From: Tannerellaceae bacterium
Lineage (GTDB): Bacteria; Bacteroidota; Bacteroidia; Bacteroidales; Tannerellaceae
Length of the DNA: 33,441 nucleotides
Assembly (NCBI GenBank): GCA_031264865.1
Contig: JAISDJ010000052.1
Location: 1 to 33,441, forward strand
Direction of reading: 5' to 3'
Made by a program: the position numbers and the translations under genes
Part shown: in pieces, positions 1 to 9,180 of the stretch
Position numbering within the stretch: position 1 is the first letter of the stretch
Layout of the letters: every line of letters starts with the position of its first letter
The notes under the pieces: model-generated
What the model was told of the DNA's origin: nothing
The model's input: the letters and a program-made list of their open reading frames with translations, nothing else
The model's database searches: none

Positions 1-909
1 GGGAAAACGCTTTTTATCGACGAAATACATAAGTATAAAGAGTGGTCGCGCGAACTGAAAATGATTTACGATTATCATCCGAAATTGAAAATCGTTTTTA
101 CCGGTTCATCTATTCTCGATATTAACAGGGGTGCTGCCGATTTAAGCCGCCGGGCTGTAATGTACCAAATGCAAGGTCTGTCATTCCGCGAGTTTCTGGC
201 AATGTTCAAAGGTATAAAACCGCCCGTTTTTTCCTTACAGGAAGTGATTACGCACAAAGTGGAAATACCGGAAGTAGAACACCCTCTGCCATTGTTTGAG
301 GAATATCTACGGTGCGGTTACTATCCCTTTATGCAAGAAGAGGATTTTTCGATTCGCCTGCAACAGGTTGTATCGCAGACATTAGAAGTTGATATTCCAC
401 AATATGCAGATATGAATGTGTCGACAGGCAGAAAATTAAAACAATTGATGGCAATTATTGCCCAATGTGTTCCGTTTAAGCCTAACTTCACTCAAATTGC
501 TTCTGTGCTGGAAACGAGCCGAAACAACATTGCTGACTATTTTCTCTCTATAGAAGAAGCTGGATTGATTGGACAGTTACGAGATGCAGCTGGCGGAATA
601 AAAGGGTTCGGAAAGGTAGAAAAAGTATTTTTAGACAATACGAATCTGCAATACAGTCTTATTCCCGGGTTACCCAATATTGGCAATGTCCGCGAAACGT
701 TCTTTTTCAATCAGTTGAAAGCAACACACGATATTTTTTCCTCGCCCGTTTCCGATTTCCAAATAGGCGATATAACCTTTGAAGTGGGAGGGAAAAGTAA
801 AACCCGGAAACAAATCAAAGATGTTGAAAACGGATTTGTGGTAAAAGACAATACCGAGTTTGGCTATTCAAACATCATTCCACTCTGGCAGTTCGGGATG
901 TTGTATTGA
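1..909 (+). CDS. AAA_14 / DUF4143 family ATPase, 5' end outside the window
   Basis: The reading frame is open from base 1, so the methionine at 61 is internal. The visible part begins with GKTLFIDEIHKY, the Walker B strand of AAA_14 ATPases, followed by the sensor-like KIVFTGSSILD segment and the LSFREFL stretch typical of the family. A winged-helix-like part (about window residues 150-205) and a C-terminal DUF4143 domain follow; its D...FEVGGKSK pattern resembles a PD-(D/E)XK-type core. The Walker A motif must lie upstream of the window. These ATPases are present in many copies in Bacteroidota genomes; their cellular role is not settled. The stop codon lies 7 bp from the stop of the convergent sulfatase gene. 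A decayed copy of its last 13 codons occurs at 9181-9219. Confidence 0.9.
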   Translation, partial: GKTLFIDEIHKYKEWSRELKMIYDYHPKLKIVFTGSSILDINRGAADLSRRAVMYQMQGLSFREFLAMFKGIKPPVFSLQEVITHKVEIPEVEHPLPLFEEYLRCGYYPFMQEEDFSIRLQQVVSQTLEVDIPQYADMNVSTGRKLKQLMAIIAQCVPFKPNFTQIASVLETSRNNIADYFLSIEEAGLIGQLRDAAGGIKGFGKVEKVFLDNTNLQYSLIPGLPNIGNVRETFFFNQLKATHDIFSSPVSDFQIGDITFEVGGKSKTRKQIKDVENGFVVKDNTEFGYSNIIPLWQFGMLY

Positions 910-916
910 GTTGCTA

Positions 917-2344
917 TCATCTTTCCTCAAAACCATCTATCTGTTCCGCCTTACTTTGTATTCCTTTTTCTACGGCTTTTTCTATCGCTTCGCGGCGTTG
1001 CTTGCGCAAGTACTCCGATTGATGGTTTCCCGTCATGACGAGTGCAGGGGGGATGTTGCCAAATTCAGCTTTATACTTATCCAGCAAAACAACCATCTCC
1101 CTGGCTTTCGATGAATTCGTTTTAAAAAGATTGAGCCTTTCTGCCGGATCGTTTCTTAAATCAAACAATAAGGTGTCGTGGGCCGCTGTTGAAGTCCGCC
1201 AGAAGTTACCTTTGATTTCGCCTTGCGGTAGCGAGATTTTCCAATCACCGGCTCTCAATCCTGTCACGTCTTTATTATCTCTGAAATAGGCATACACATC
1301 GCTGGTCCGTTTTCCTTCCTTCAGTAACAGGTTAGACAGGTCATAACCATCCAGGCGGATACCTCTGGGAATATCGATACGACACATCTTGGCAATCGTA
1401 GGAAACCAATCCATTGTAGAAATTATATCATCTCTCTCCGCCGGAACTATTTTACCTTTCCAACAGGCAATGGTAGGTATTCTGACTCCGCCCTCATAAC
1501 TCGTTGTTTTACCTTCTCTCAATGGAGAGGCTTCTCCGCCCAAGGGACCTTCTTGCAGCCAGGGTCCATTGTCACTGGCAAAGACGATGAGTGTGTTTTC
1601 CAGTACGCCTTGTTTTTTCAGCTCTTTTACAACTTCGCCCACGCTCCAGTCTATTTCCAATACGGCATCGCCATATATTCCTGTTTTGGACTTCCCTCTG
1701 AATTCTTCGGAACAGAAGATTGGGACATGCATCATATTATGTGCCAGATAAAGAAAGAAGGGTTGTTCTTTGTGTCGCGAAATAAAACCCTTGGCTTCCG
1801 CCGTATATTTTTTTGTCATTTGCGACTGGTCTATATGAAACTCTTCCACCTCATTTCCACGCAAGTAAACCTGTGCTCCCATATCATTGCTGTATGGAAT
1901 ACCGAAATATTCGTCAAAGCCGTTCCGAAGTGGTAAAAACTTATCCCTGCTACCGAGATGCCATTTACCAACGATTCCCGTAGCATACCCGGCAGACTTC
2001 AGCAGTTCGGATAAAAGAAGCTCTTCTTGTGGAATACCAGTGTAGCTATCCGGATAAAAAACGCCCTGAATCCCCATACGGGCAGGATAACGGCCTGTAA
2101 GCAATGCGACACGGGAAGGACTGGATACGGGAGAGGCCGAATAAGCATCCGTAAACCGTATCCCTTCCTGTGCTAAACGATCGATATTCGGGGTAGACCA
2201 TTTCTGTTGCCCATAACAACTCAGGTCCGAATAACCCATGTCGTCAAGATAGATAATTACTATATTGGGGCGTTCCTGTGCATTCATGTACCCCCCTGCC
2301 AAAGACAACAGAGGGGTAACCATTAGTATATGTTGTATTTTCAT
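917..2344 (-). CDS. Exported S1-family sulfatase (Ser-type)
   Basis: 475 residues with a signal peptide ending near MNAQ (residue 23). Family S1 (alkaline-phosphatase fold) sulfatase: metal-binding D34-D35 in YLDDMGYSD, nucleophile motif S74-S-P-S-R78, K127/H129 in GKWHLG, H206 in HNMMHVP, and D258-N259 in ASDNGP. The nucleophile position is serine, so activity requires conversion to formylglycine by a radical-SAM anaerobic maturase (anSME) encoded elsewhere. Role: removal of sulfate esters from a glycan in the periplasm or at the surface. It is the last gene of the ECF sigma / FecR / SusC / SusD operon, only 3 bp after susD, and the only enzyme of that locus in the window. The substrate (mucin, glycosaminoglycan or algal glycan) cannot be read from the sequence. 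Confidence 0.93.
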   Translation of the reverse strand: MKIQHILMVTPLLSLAGGYMNAQERPNIVIIYLDDMGYSDLSCYGQQKWSTPNIDRLAQEGIRFTDAYSASPVSSPSRVALLTGRYPARMGIQGVFYPDSYTGIPQEELLLSELLKSAGYATGIVGKWHLGSRDKFLPLRNGFDEYFGIPYSNDMGAQVYLRGNEVEEFHIDQSQMTKKYTAEAKGFISRHKEQPFFLYLAHNMMHVPIFCSEEFRGKSKTGIYGDAVLEIDWSVGEVVKELKKQGVLENTLIVFASDNGPWLQEGPLGGEASPLREGKTTSYEGGVRIPTIACWKGKIVPAERDDIISTMDWFPTIAKMCRIDIPRGIRLDGYDLSNLLLKEGKRTSDVYAYFRDNKDVTGLRAGDWKISLPQGEIKGNFWRTSTAAHDTLLFDLRNDPAERLNLFKTNSSKAREMVVLLDKYKAEFGNIPPALVMTGNHQSEYLRKQRREAIEKAVEKGIQSKAEQIDGFEER

Positions 2345-2347
2345 CTA

Positions 2348-3910
2348 TTAATATCCCGGATTTTGAGTCAGCAGATCGTTCGCGTCCAAAACAGCTTTCT
2401 GTATTGGGAATTTATAGTAAGTACGTGTAAACCTATTTGTAATGCGCGAATAGGGGTCGCGATCCTTGAACGAGTTCATTATTTCCTCTACTTTTTCGAG
2501 CCTCACCAGATCATTCCATCGATGGCCTTCAAAGGCCAGTTCCTTGCGCCGCTCCTTCAGCATGGCATCTAATGCAACTTCTTTGTTGACTGTTGCGGCG
2601 GAAGGTAAGTTTTGTAGTCCGGCGCGGCGTCTGATTTGATTAATAATAATAGTTGCCCCGTCCAGATCGGGATTTGGTTTCAATATCAACGCTTCAGCCT
2701 TCAGCAACAGGATATCAGCATAACGGTATTTAATGTTACTGCTGAATGAAGACCGGAATTTATACATATGCGGATAATGATCGGTGGTGTATCCCCAATC
2801 ACGTGGCGGATTAAATCCGAGCTGCGTACCGCCGTAATATACGATTGTTTCAGGGTAACGTTTATCGCCGCTTTCACTTTCGTATAAGTCGATGAGTTCA
2901 TGCGTGGGAAGCACCCAATTGGCAAATGTCACAAGAATAAAATTGTCAAGTAACGGACCAAATATCTGATTGTTGAAGCTACCTCTGTCACCTGCGGCAG
3001 AAAATTGTATTTCGAAAATGGATTCTTCCGTGTTACGGCGTTTGGCATTTACAGCCAGATTCGCCGGCCCGGGAGGATTTGTTGGGTCTTGTAGTTGTAC
3101 ACCGAACAAGTCGCCGAAATTTTCAACCAATGAAAATCCAAGACTGCCCACCTGATCGCAATACTGGATTACTTTATCGTAATCTCTGAATGACGTGTTA
3201 TCCGCATATAGTTTGGCCAGTAAGGCACAGGCCAAGCCTTTAGAACAAATAGCCTTGTTACCATTATCCACCGGTGCATCCGGCAATGCGGCAAGGAGGT
3301 CTTCCTCTATCTGTGCATAGACTTCCTCTTCCGTATTCTGCTTAGGAAAGTATTTTTCATAAGCTTCGCCTATATTTTCGGCGGTGATGTCGCCCGCTTC
3401 GACAATGACAACCGGAACGCGGCCCCACAACAATGCCATATCATAATAAAGCATAGCGCGATAAATCAGGGCCTCGGCTTTATATTGCCTGCGCTCTTCA
3501 TCCGTAAGTGCAGGATCAGGTACATTATCAATGTTCGAGATCAGCTTATTGGCAAGGGCAATGTTTGCCATATGACGATTCCAGCCACGTTGCAGAGGTG
3601 GTTTAGACATCATATCCGCCACATCGTTTTTTTCAAATCCCGGAGGCGCTCCGCCTTCATTTCCCGCGTATGCATTATCCGAATGGATTTCGGCAAATAA
3701 GAGTACGTCTTGATAGAAATGTTCACATTCTTTCAACGCGATGTACATCGATTGCCTGTGCGCAACAACATCCGCTTTATTGGTAAAAGCCAGCCCTACT
3801 TCCATACCTTCGGTAATATCCGAATAAGCGCCGACCGGATCATAATTAAGAGAGCAAGATGATAACAGGATCAAAAGTCCTGCTACAAGAAACAGCTTAT
3901 TCCTTTTCAT
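2348..3910 (-). CDS. SusD/RagB-like glycan-binding lipoprotein (PUL 1)
   Basis: 520 residues. The N-terminus MKRNKLFLVA is followed by a hydrophobic stretch and the lipobox LSSC, with the lipidated cysteine at residue 19. Central TPR-like helices (MSKPPLQRGWNRHMANIALANKL, split here as two family-typical helices) and the SusD_RagB C-terminal segment RYADILLLKAEAL, followed by KERRKELAFEGHRWNDLVR, place it in the SusD family. Known role: outer-leaflet binding protein that closes over the SusC barrel and presents oligosaccharide to it. The gene starts 11 bp after the susC stop and is followed after 3 bp by the sulfatase gene, so all three are probably cotranscribed. Ligand specificity is unknown. 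Confidence 0.95.
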   Translation of the reverse strand: MKRNKLFLVAGLLILLSSCSLNYDPVGAYSDITEGMEVGLAFTNKADVVAHRQSMYIALKECEHFYQDVLLFAEIHSDNAYAGNEGGAPPGFEKNDVADMMSKPPLQRGWNRHMANIALANKLISNIDNVPDPALTDEERRQYKAEALIYRAMLYYDMALLWGRVPVVIVEAGDITAENIGEAYEKYFPKQNTEEEVYAQIEEDLLAALPDAPVDNGNKAICSKGLACALLAKLYADNTSFRDYDKVIQYCDQVGSLGFSLVENFGDLFGVQLQDPTNPPGPANLAVNAKRRNTEESIFEIQFSAAGDRGSFNNQIFGPLLDNFILVTFANWVLPTHELIDLYESESGDKRYPETIVYYGGTQLGFNPPRDWGYTTDHYPHMYKFRSSFSSNIKYRYADILLLKAEALILKPNPDLDGATIIINQIRRRAGLQNLPSAATVNKEVALDAMLKERRKELAFEGHRWNDLVRLEKVEEIMNSFKDRDPYSRITNRFTRTYYKFPIQKAVLDANDLLTQNPGY

Positions 3911-3921
3911 ATTGTGGTAAT

Positions 3922-6900
3922 TTAAAATTCAACATTTATTCCGAACACGAATGTTTTACTATACGGATAAGTTCCCCAGTCTATTCCTTGGACACCGCCG
4001 ACATTTCCCCATTCATTTACTTCAGGGTCTGTACCGGAATAGTTGGTAAATGTAACCGGATTCGTTGCCGTGAAGTAAGGTTGAAGCCTCGTTACACCTA
4101 TCTTCTTTAGGAATTTTCCCGTAAAATTATACGATAACGAGACATCTTTAACCCGAAGGTAGCTGCCATCTTCTACATAATAAGATGAGTTGGTGACGGC
4201 CGTTCCGGCTTTAGGTATCGTTGTGATGTCGCCAGGCTTTCTCCACCGATTCACTACACTTGCGGCCTGATTTCGCTGAGTAGTCATCGATTCGGTCTCT
4301 ATTTTCGAAGCATTATAAATATCGTTTCCACTAGAACCTTGCAAGAAGACGCTAAGATTAAATCCTTTCCATGAGAATGTATTGGTCATACCGAATATAA
4401 AATCGGGATTGGGGTCGCCTATATAGTCACGGTCATCTGGTGTAATGCCTTCTTTTCCGTCGAGGTCTTTATATTTCAGTTCACCGGTTTGTGGGTCGAC
4501 GCCTTCACAAATATAGCTGTAGAATCCACCGAGTGGACGTCCCGGTTCGTTGCGAACGATATTATCCCTCAATATCTCACTGTTGATGTAAGCGCCATAA
4601 TATACCTGTTGTAAAGCAAGACTCTCGAGCCGGTTTCGATTGAACGACATATTAAAGTCGGTCGTCCACGTAAAAGCGCCTTGCAAATTGCGGGAATTGA
4701 CAGCAAATTCGAATCCTTTGTTGGTCATTACCCCCTCATTACGAACAATACTACTGGCCGCTTGCCCTGCCGGAAGAGAGACATACATCAGCATATTGGA
4801 GGTACGTTTGTTGTAGTAGTCCATAGCAACCGTGAGTTTGTTGCCAAAAACCGTGAAATCAAGTCCTATATCCATTTGAGAAGTCGTTTCCCATGTCAGA
4901 TCCCTGTTCCGAAGATTATTTACCGAAATACTCGGAAGGTCGTTACTATGTCCTTCAACAGTCCAGTCCGAACGAACCACATTATACGTCTGGAGGTAGG
5001 CATAATCACCTACACCCGACTGATTCCCGGTTTGTCCCCATCCTCCACGGACTTTCAAATCGTCGAGCCAGGTTAATCCTTCCATGAATTTCTCTGATGA
5101 AAGTCGCCATGCAGCCGAAAACGAAGGGAAAGTTCCCCAGCGATAGTTTGGATGCAACTTGGAAGATCCATCTTTACGGACATTAGCAGTTAACAGATAT
5201 TTGCTTTCAAAATTGTATGCAATACGTCCGAAGTAAGACATAATCCCCCACTGAGAGGCATCCGAACCTGCATTGTTCCATGCTATTTTATTGGCTGCAT
5301 TCAGCGTATGTATATCACCATTCCGGAAATGGGTAGCATTCACATAGTTTTGAGACCAATCGGATGTAGTCCATGAGGTACCGACCATGGCCTCAACGTT
5401 ATGCTGTTTACCAAATGATTTATTATAGGTAAGCACATTATCCAGCACCGTCAGGGTATTGATACTCCGTGCATCCGAACCAGCCCCGTAATCGATCCTG
5501 CTTCCATGAATGCCCGGTTCTTCATCAATATAAATAGGAGGACGGAAAGACGTACTTACTCCTTTTCGCCTGTCTAAGGTAAATTGTGTTTTCAATGTGA
5601 GTTCCGGCAAGAAAGATATTAATAAACTTTCCGAAGCAATCAGACGGTCTTCTTTCGAACGGTTATTTTTGCCGTTTTCCATGGCTTCCACCGGATTCGT
5701 AAGATTCAATCCGTTAAAGTCGCGGTTGTAAGCGCCCATTGTTTCATCCCAGACAGAAGCTCCCGTCGGTAGGTTGATAGCCGACAACACAAAACCACCT
5801 CTGTTGGCAGGCAACCCGGTGGCTATCCCGTTTCCGGTATAGTCTGAATAGGATATATTGGTATTGAAGGCAAGCCATTTGCGTACTTGGTTGTCTACCT
5901 TTGCCCTGATACTGTAACGATTGTAGAAGGTTGAATTGATAATACCTTTATTATCCAGATAACCTGCCGAGAAAAAGTATCTCATCTTTTCGTTGCCATT
6001 GGAAATGGAGACCTGATAATTCTGGGTAACTCCCGTACTATAAATCTCCTTATACCAATCCGTCACATCACCCGCACCATAAATAGTAAATCCGAGTTCG
6101 GACATCAGATCATCATATTGCGCTGCATTAAGTGATTTTATTTCATTACTTAGGTTACTGATACCGATCTGCGTGTTAAATGTAACCTTAGCCTGATCTT
6201 GTGCTCCCGACTTGGTGTTGATAATAACTACTCCGTTTGCGGCACGAGATCCGTAAATGGCGGCAGAAGATGCATCTTTGAGCACCTGCATGCTTTCAAT
6301 ATCGGTAGGAGAGAGAAACTTAAGGTTATCCACAGGTACACCGTCTACCACATAAAGTGGGTTATTACTACCGTTGAATGAGGTAGTGCCACGCACCCGG
6401 ATCATCAGTTCGCTATCGGGAGAACCGTTCGTTTGGGCAACCATTACGCCGGCTGCCTTTCCCTGAATAGCCTGAGCTGCCGAGATGATCGGACGATAGT
6501 CTATCTCTTTATTCGAGATGGACGATACGGCTGTGGTCAGGTCTCCTTTTTTCACTGTCCCGTAACCAATAACTATCACCTCGTCTAAATTCCGACTGTC
6601 TTCCACAAGAACGATTTGCAGATCGGATTGGTTGCTTATGGTTATTTCCTGCTTATTAAATCCAATATAGGAAATGACAATTTTAGTTCCCGGTGCAACC
6701 TTTAGGCTGAATTTACCGTCGATATCGGAAACCGCTCCATTCATGGTTCCTTTTTCCATAATACCGGCGCCGGCAATAGGTTCTCCATTTACGTCCGTTA
6801 TAACGCCTTGAATCCCTTTATCCGGTCCTGACACAGCTTGACCGGTTTGTGCTTTTTTGTGAATAATAATATTTTTATTCCTTATCTCATACGTAACATA

Positions 6901-7149
6901 CTGTCCTTGAAGTATCTGATTAATAACATAATCAATAGATTTATTTTGTAGACTGACAGAAATAACTTTCTGTGTATTCAAATCACCGGATTCAAATACG
7001 AAGGAATAACCATACTCCTTTTTCAATTTTTCCATGGCATCTTTTACCGTTACATTGCTCATATTGAGGCTAATATCCTGGGCAGGTAACGATAAATGAA
7101 GGCAAAACAATAACAGGGTCATCCAAATGACCTTCCTTTTACTTTCCAT
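3922..7149 (-). CDS. SusC/RagA-like TonB-dependent transporter with STN signalling domain (PUL 1)
   Basis: 1075 residues. Signal peptide ending at about LPAQ (24), then an STN domain (about 25-97), a carboxypeptidase-regulatory-like beta-sandwich (about 112-182), TonB box DEVIVIGYG (189-197), plug domain, and a 22-strand barrel ending in the aromatic residue of VEF. The STN domain is the part that contacts a FecR anti-sigma factor in transducer receptors, and a fecR and a sigma gene lie immediately upstream, so this receptor should both import its ligand and signal its presence. The length is usual for STN-bearing SusC proteins. The upstream gap of 210 bp carries repeated TTTCGGTT motifs, described separately. 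Confidence 0.96.
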   Translation of the reverse strand: MESKRKVIWMTLLLFCLHLSLPAQDISLNMSNVTVKDAMEKLKKEYGYSFVFESGDLNTQKVISVSLQNKSIDYVINQILQGQYVTYEIRNKNIIIHKKAQTGQAVSGPDKGIQGVITDVNGEPIAGAGIMEKGTMNGAVSDIDGKFSLKVAPGTKIVISYIGFNKQEITISNQSDLQIVLVEDSRNLDEVIVIGYGTVKKGDLTTAVSSISNKEIDYRPIISAAQAIQGKAAGVMVAQTNGSPDSELMIRVRGTTSFNGSNNPLYVVDGVPVDNLKFLSPTDIESMQVLKDASSAAIYGSRAANGVVIINTKSGAQDQAKVTFNTQIGISNLSNEIKSLNAAQYDDLMSELGFTIYGAGDVTDWYKEIYSTGVTQNYQVSISNGNEKMRYFFSAGYLDNKGIINSTFYNRYSIRAKVDNQVRKWLAFNTNISYSDYTGNGIATGLPANRGGFVLSAINLPTGASVWDETMGAYNRDFNGLNLTNPVEAMENGKNNRSKEDRLIASESLLISFLPELTLKTQFTLDRRKGVSTSFRPPIYIDEEPGIHGSRIDYGAGSDARSINTLTVLDNVLTYNKSFGKQHNVEAMVGTSWTTSDWSQNYVNATHFRNGDIHTLNAANKIAWNNAGSDASQWGIMSYFGRIAYNFESKYLLTANVRKDGSSKLHPNYRWGTFPSFSAAWRLSSEKFMEGLTWLDDLKVRGGWGQTGNQSGVGDYAYLQTYNVVRSDWTVEGHSNDLPSISVNNLRNRDLTWETTSQMDIGLDFTVFGNKLTVAMDYYNKRTSNMLMYVSLPAGQAASSIVRNEGVMTNKGFEFAVNSRNLQGAFTWTTDFNMSFNRNRLESLALQQVYYGAYINSEILRDNIVRNEPGRPLGGFYSYICEGVDPQTGELKYKDLDGKEGITPDDRDYIGDPNPDFIFGMTNTFSWKGFNLSVFLQGSSGNDIYNASKIETESMTTQRNQAASVVNRWRKPGDITTIPKAGTAVTNSSYYVEDGSYLRVKDVSLSYNFTGKFLKKIGVTRLQPYFTATNPVTFTNYSGTDPEVNEWGNVGGVQGIDWGTYPYSKTFVFGINVEF

Positions 7150-7191
7150 AAATATTCAAAATTTAGATTTAATAAAACTTATAGGGATAGT

Positions 7192-7296
7192 AGTAAGTTT
7201 TTATTATTTTTGTACTTACTTTCGGATTCTCGTATAATATGTAACCGAAATGACAGAGCCGGAGGAAACTGACCTTTCTTTCGGTTCTTTTCGGTT
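7192..7296 (-). promoter_or_regulatory. fecR-susC intergenic region: TTTCGGTT motif cluster and short inverted repeat
   Basis: The 210-bp gap before the STN-type susC holds TTTCGGTT at 7279-7286 and 7289-7296 (direct, 10-bp period), its reverse complement at 7243-7250, and a one-mismatch copy TTTCGGAT at 7220-7227. Nearer the gene is an inverted repeat with 7-bp arms, AGTAAGT at 7192-7198 and ACTTACT at 7214-7220. A promoter for the cognate ECF sigma factor is expected in this gap; the copy at 7243-7250, read toward susC as TTTCGGTTAC, is one possible -35 region. The assignment is inference. Confidence 0.35.
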
Positions 7297-7359
7297 GATA
7301 TCTTCTGTTCAACTGGTATTCATTTCATTTCTCATTTAAGGTTAGCAACTTTCTGTTCA

Positions 7360-8370
7360 TTATTTCGGGCTTAGCCTGATTTCTTTTCCATTCACGCAGT
7401 ATTTTATTTTACCGGTGGAACCTAACATATCAAGCACTTCTTCGATAGACAGTTCCTTTCGTATAAAATTACCGTAAAATCGCAGTTTCTCCATATCGGG
7501 ATGGGTGATGATGATTCTCACATCATAGCTTCTCTCTAGTTCTTTCACTATATCCGGCAGCAACTCTTCATCGAAAAAGAGATATCCGTTTGTCCATTCG
7601 GCTGTATTGCGAGCATTCACTTTAATGATACGCATGAGGCCATTCTTTTTGTCGAGAAAAACTTTCTGTCCGGGCTCCATTTCTATATTTTCGCCTTCCT
7701 TGATATGATTCCTTACCAATACGTTTCCTTCCAGCAGGCTGATCGTGGCTTCTTCATCGTCGGGATAATTGCGGAAATTGAATTTTGTTCCCAGCACATT
7801 GACTTGTATTTCATCCGTTTTTACGCTAAAGGGTAATTTTTCATTCCGCGCCACCTCAAAATACCCTTCCCCACTCAGCGCCACACTCCGGCCATTAACA
7901 CCAAATCCCTGAGAATAAGAGATCCTGGAACCGGCATTCAGCCAAGCCAAAGTTCCATCCGGAAGATATGTTTTCGTTCTTGAACCCCATGGCGCCTCAA
8001 TCACAATATCCGTAAAATGGCTTTTCAATTGTTCGTTTCCCTGCCTGAACGAAATATAGGAAACGACGACCAACAAGGCGATTGCTGCTACCGACTGCCA
8101 CAGTATCCGTAACGAAATTTTACGACGGGGAGCCACGTTTTTCTTTTCGGTATGGGCCAAAAAGCGATGATAAGCTTCGTTCTTGTCGAAATTTTCCTTA
8201 TCGGATAAGCAGCTCGCCGAAAACCAGATTTCTTGCATACGCCGGAATTGTTGTTCGTTTTCCGGCGACTTGTTTATCCAAGTCTCCAACTCTTTCAATT
8301 CTTCTTCCGATATTTCCTGAGAGAAATAACCGGCAATCAAATCATCTATATGTGAATTTTTTTTATCCAT
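7360..8370 (-). CDS. FecR-family anti-sigma factor
   Basis: 336 residues. Cytoplasmic N-terminal sigma-binding region (1-85), one membrane helix at about 89-108, then a periplasmic FecR domain beginning with APWGSRTKTYLPDGTLAWLN (126-145), and a C-terminal DUF4974 domain (about 265-333) that interacts with STN domains in this family. Role: holds the ECF sigma factor inactive until the liganded SusC transporter signals through its STN domain. It lies between the sigma gene (57 bp upstream) and the susC gene (210 bp downstream), the standard order for this kind of system. Nothing in the sequence suggests loss of function. Confidence 0.95.
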   Translation of the reverse strand: MDKKNSHIDDLIAGYFSQEISEEELKELETWINKSPENEQQFRRMQEIWFSASCLSDKENFDKNEAYHRFLAHTEKKNVAPRRKISLRILWQSVAAIALLVVVSYISFRQGNEQLKSHFTDIVIEAPWGSRTKTYLPDGTLAWLNAGSRISYSQGFGVNGRSVALSGEGYFEVARNEKLPFSVKTDEIQVNVLGTKFNFRNYPDDEEATISLLEGNVLVRNHIKEGENIEMEPGQKVFLDKKNGLMRIIKVNARNTAEWTNGYLFFDEELLPDIVKELERSYDVRIIITHPDMEKLRFYGNFIRKELSIEEVLDMLGSTGKIKYCVNGKEIRLSPK

Positions 8371-8427
8371 GTTTAATATATGACGAAAAAAAAGAGAATG
8401 AGGGTAGTGAATAACCCTTCTTTTTTT

Positions 8428-9021
8428 TCAGAGAATGACCAGACAACCTGACACGATTACCGGTAAGTAGTTGCCCAATTCCTTGTTTAAACGCGAAAGA
8501 GCATTCTTTATATGATATTTTACCGTATTGACCGAAATAGCCAATTCCCTTGCTATGGCTTCATAATCCTTTCCTTCGTAACGACTCTTTTCAAAAACTG
8601 CACGACATTCGGCTGGCAATCGTTTGATTGCCGAATGAATTTCGGATTCCAGTTCTCTTTCCAGAAGGATAGCAAGAGGATAATCTTCTCCTGCAATAGA
8701 AAACAGTTTGTCTTCAGGATTATCAATCTCGGAAAAGTTAACCTCTCTTTTCGCATATTCCGACCGGAGATGACTGACACACCGATTCCTGACCGAACGT
8801 ACCAGATAGGCACGGAGCGAGACGTTGATAAGCAGCGTTTCGCGCTTTTCATAGAGATGAAGAATCGTATCATCAACCAGTATTTGAGCCAGATGAGCAT
8901 CAAGAAGATAGGCTAATGCTATTTTGCACAGCAATACATAGTGACGATCGTAGAGGTATTTATACGCCCGGTTATCACCATCTTTCAAACCTTGTATAAT
9001 TTGTTGCTCATCACTATCCAT
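8428..9021 (-). CDS. ECF-family RNA polymerase sigma factor (FecI-like, Bacteroidota type)
   Basis: 197 residues. Region sigma2 at about 20-90 (AYKYLYDRHY to RAYLVRSVRNRCVSHLR) and region sigma4 at about 132-180, with helix-turn-helix DYEAIARELAISVNTVKYHI. The PAECRAVF segment before it is typical of ECF sigma factors of Bacteroidota PULs. The tail ends in a hydrophobic run, VSGCLVIL. Predicted role: transcribes the downstream susC-susD-sulfatase genes when released from FecR. It is the first gene of PUL 1. Confidence 0.95.
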   Translation of the reverse strand: MDSDEQQIIQGLKDGDNRAYKYLYDRHYVLLCKIALAYLLDAHLAQILVDDTILHLYEKRETLLINVSLRAYLVRSVRNRCVSHLRSEYAKREVNFSEIDNPEDKLFSIAGEDYPLAILLERELESEIHSAIKRLPAECRAVFEKSRYEGKDYEAIARELAISVNTVKYHIKNALSRLNKELGNYLPVIVSGCLVIL

Positions 9022-9064
9022 ATAATAATATCGCAGATAGAACTTTCATAGCTTAATTTTATAA

Positions 9065-9097
9065 CGAAAATAAGAATATATTTTATGTTCATCACAA
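9065..9097 (-). promoter_or_regulatory. Candidate promoter of the ECF sigma gene
   Basis: On the minus strand TATTTTCG (9065-9072) matches 7 of 8 positions of the Bacteroidota -7 box TAnnTTTG, with a TTG (9095-9097) 22 bp upstream as a possible -33 element. The leader would be about 40 nt. The match is imperfect and the region is AT-rich, so it may be chance. Confidence 0.25.
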
Positions 9098-9119
9098 TGC
9101 GATATGTATTTTTTCACAA

Positions 9120-9157
9120 CCTTTTTCGCAAGGGGGTGCATCTCTTTGCGAAAAAGG
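9120..9157. repeat. Perfect 12-bp inverted repeat
   Basis: Arms CCTTTTTCGCAA (9120-9131) and TTGCGAAAAAGG (9146-9157) are exact reverse complements around a 14-nt loop. A run of seven T follows on the plus strand at 9167-9173, nine bases after the stem, too far for a classical intrinsic terminator. It lies about 100 bp upstream of the sigma gene and 23 bp before the ATPase relic. It may be an operator, an element end, or a bidirectional transcription stop at a junction. Confidence 0.5.
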
Positions 9158-9180
9158 TAGGCATGATTTTTTTAACACAC

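Noticed and set aside
61-909. ATG at 61 as the start of the ATPase gene
   Set aside because: The frame is open to base 1 and encodes the Walker B motif before this ATG, so the gene begins outside the window.
910-918. GTTGCTATC shared between 910-918 and the stretch near 9279 as an extension of the ATPase-end repeat
   Set aside because: The copies are at different distances from the stop codons and the flanks do not align, so the 9-mer is likely chance.
8398-8420. Small hairpin between the sigma and fecR genes
   Set aside because: The stem is only about four base pairs and the T-run beside it is part of an AT-rich stretch; it is not convincing as a terminator.
9120-9173. Inverted repeat plus T-run as an intrinsic terminator
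   Set aside because: The T-run begins nine bases after the stem, and no plus-strand gene ends just upstream.
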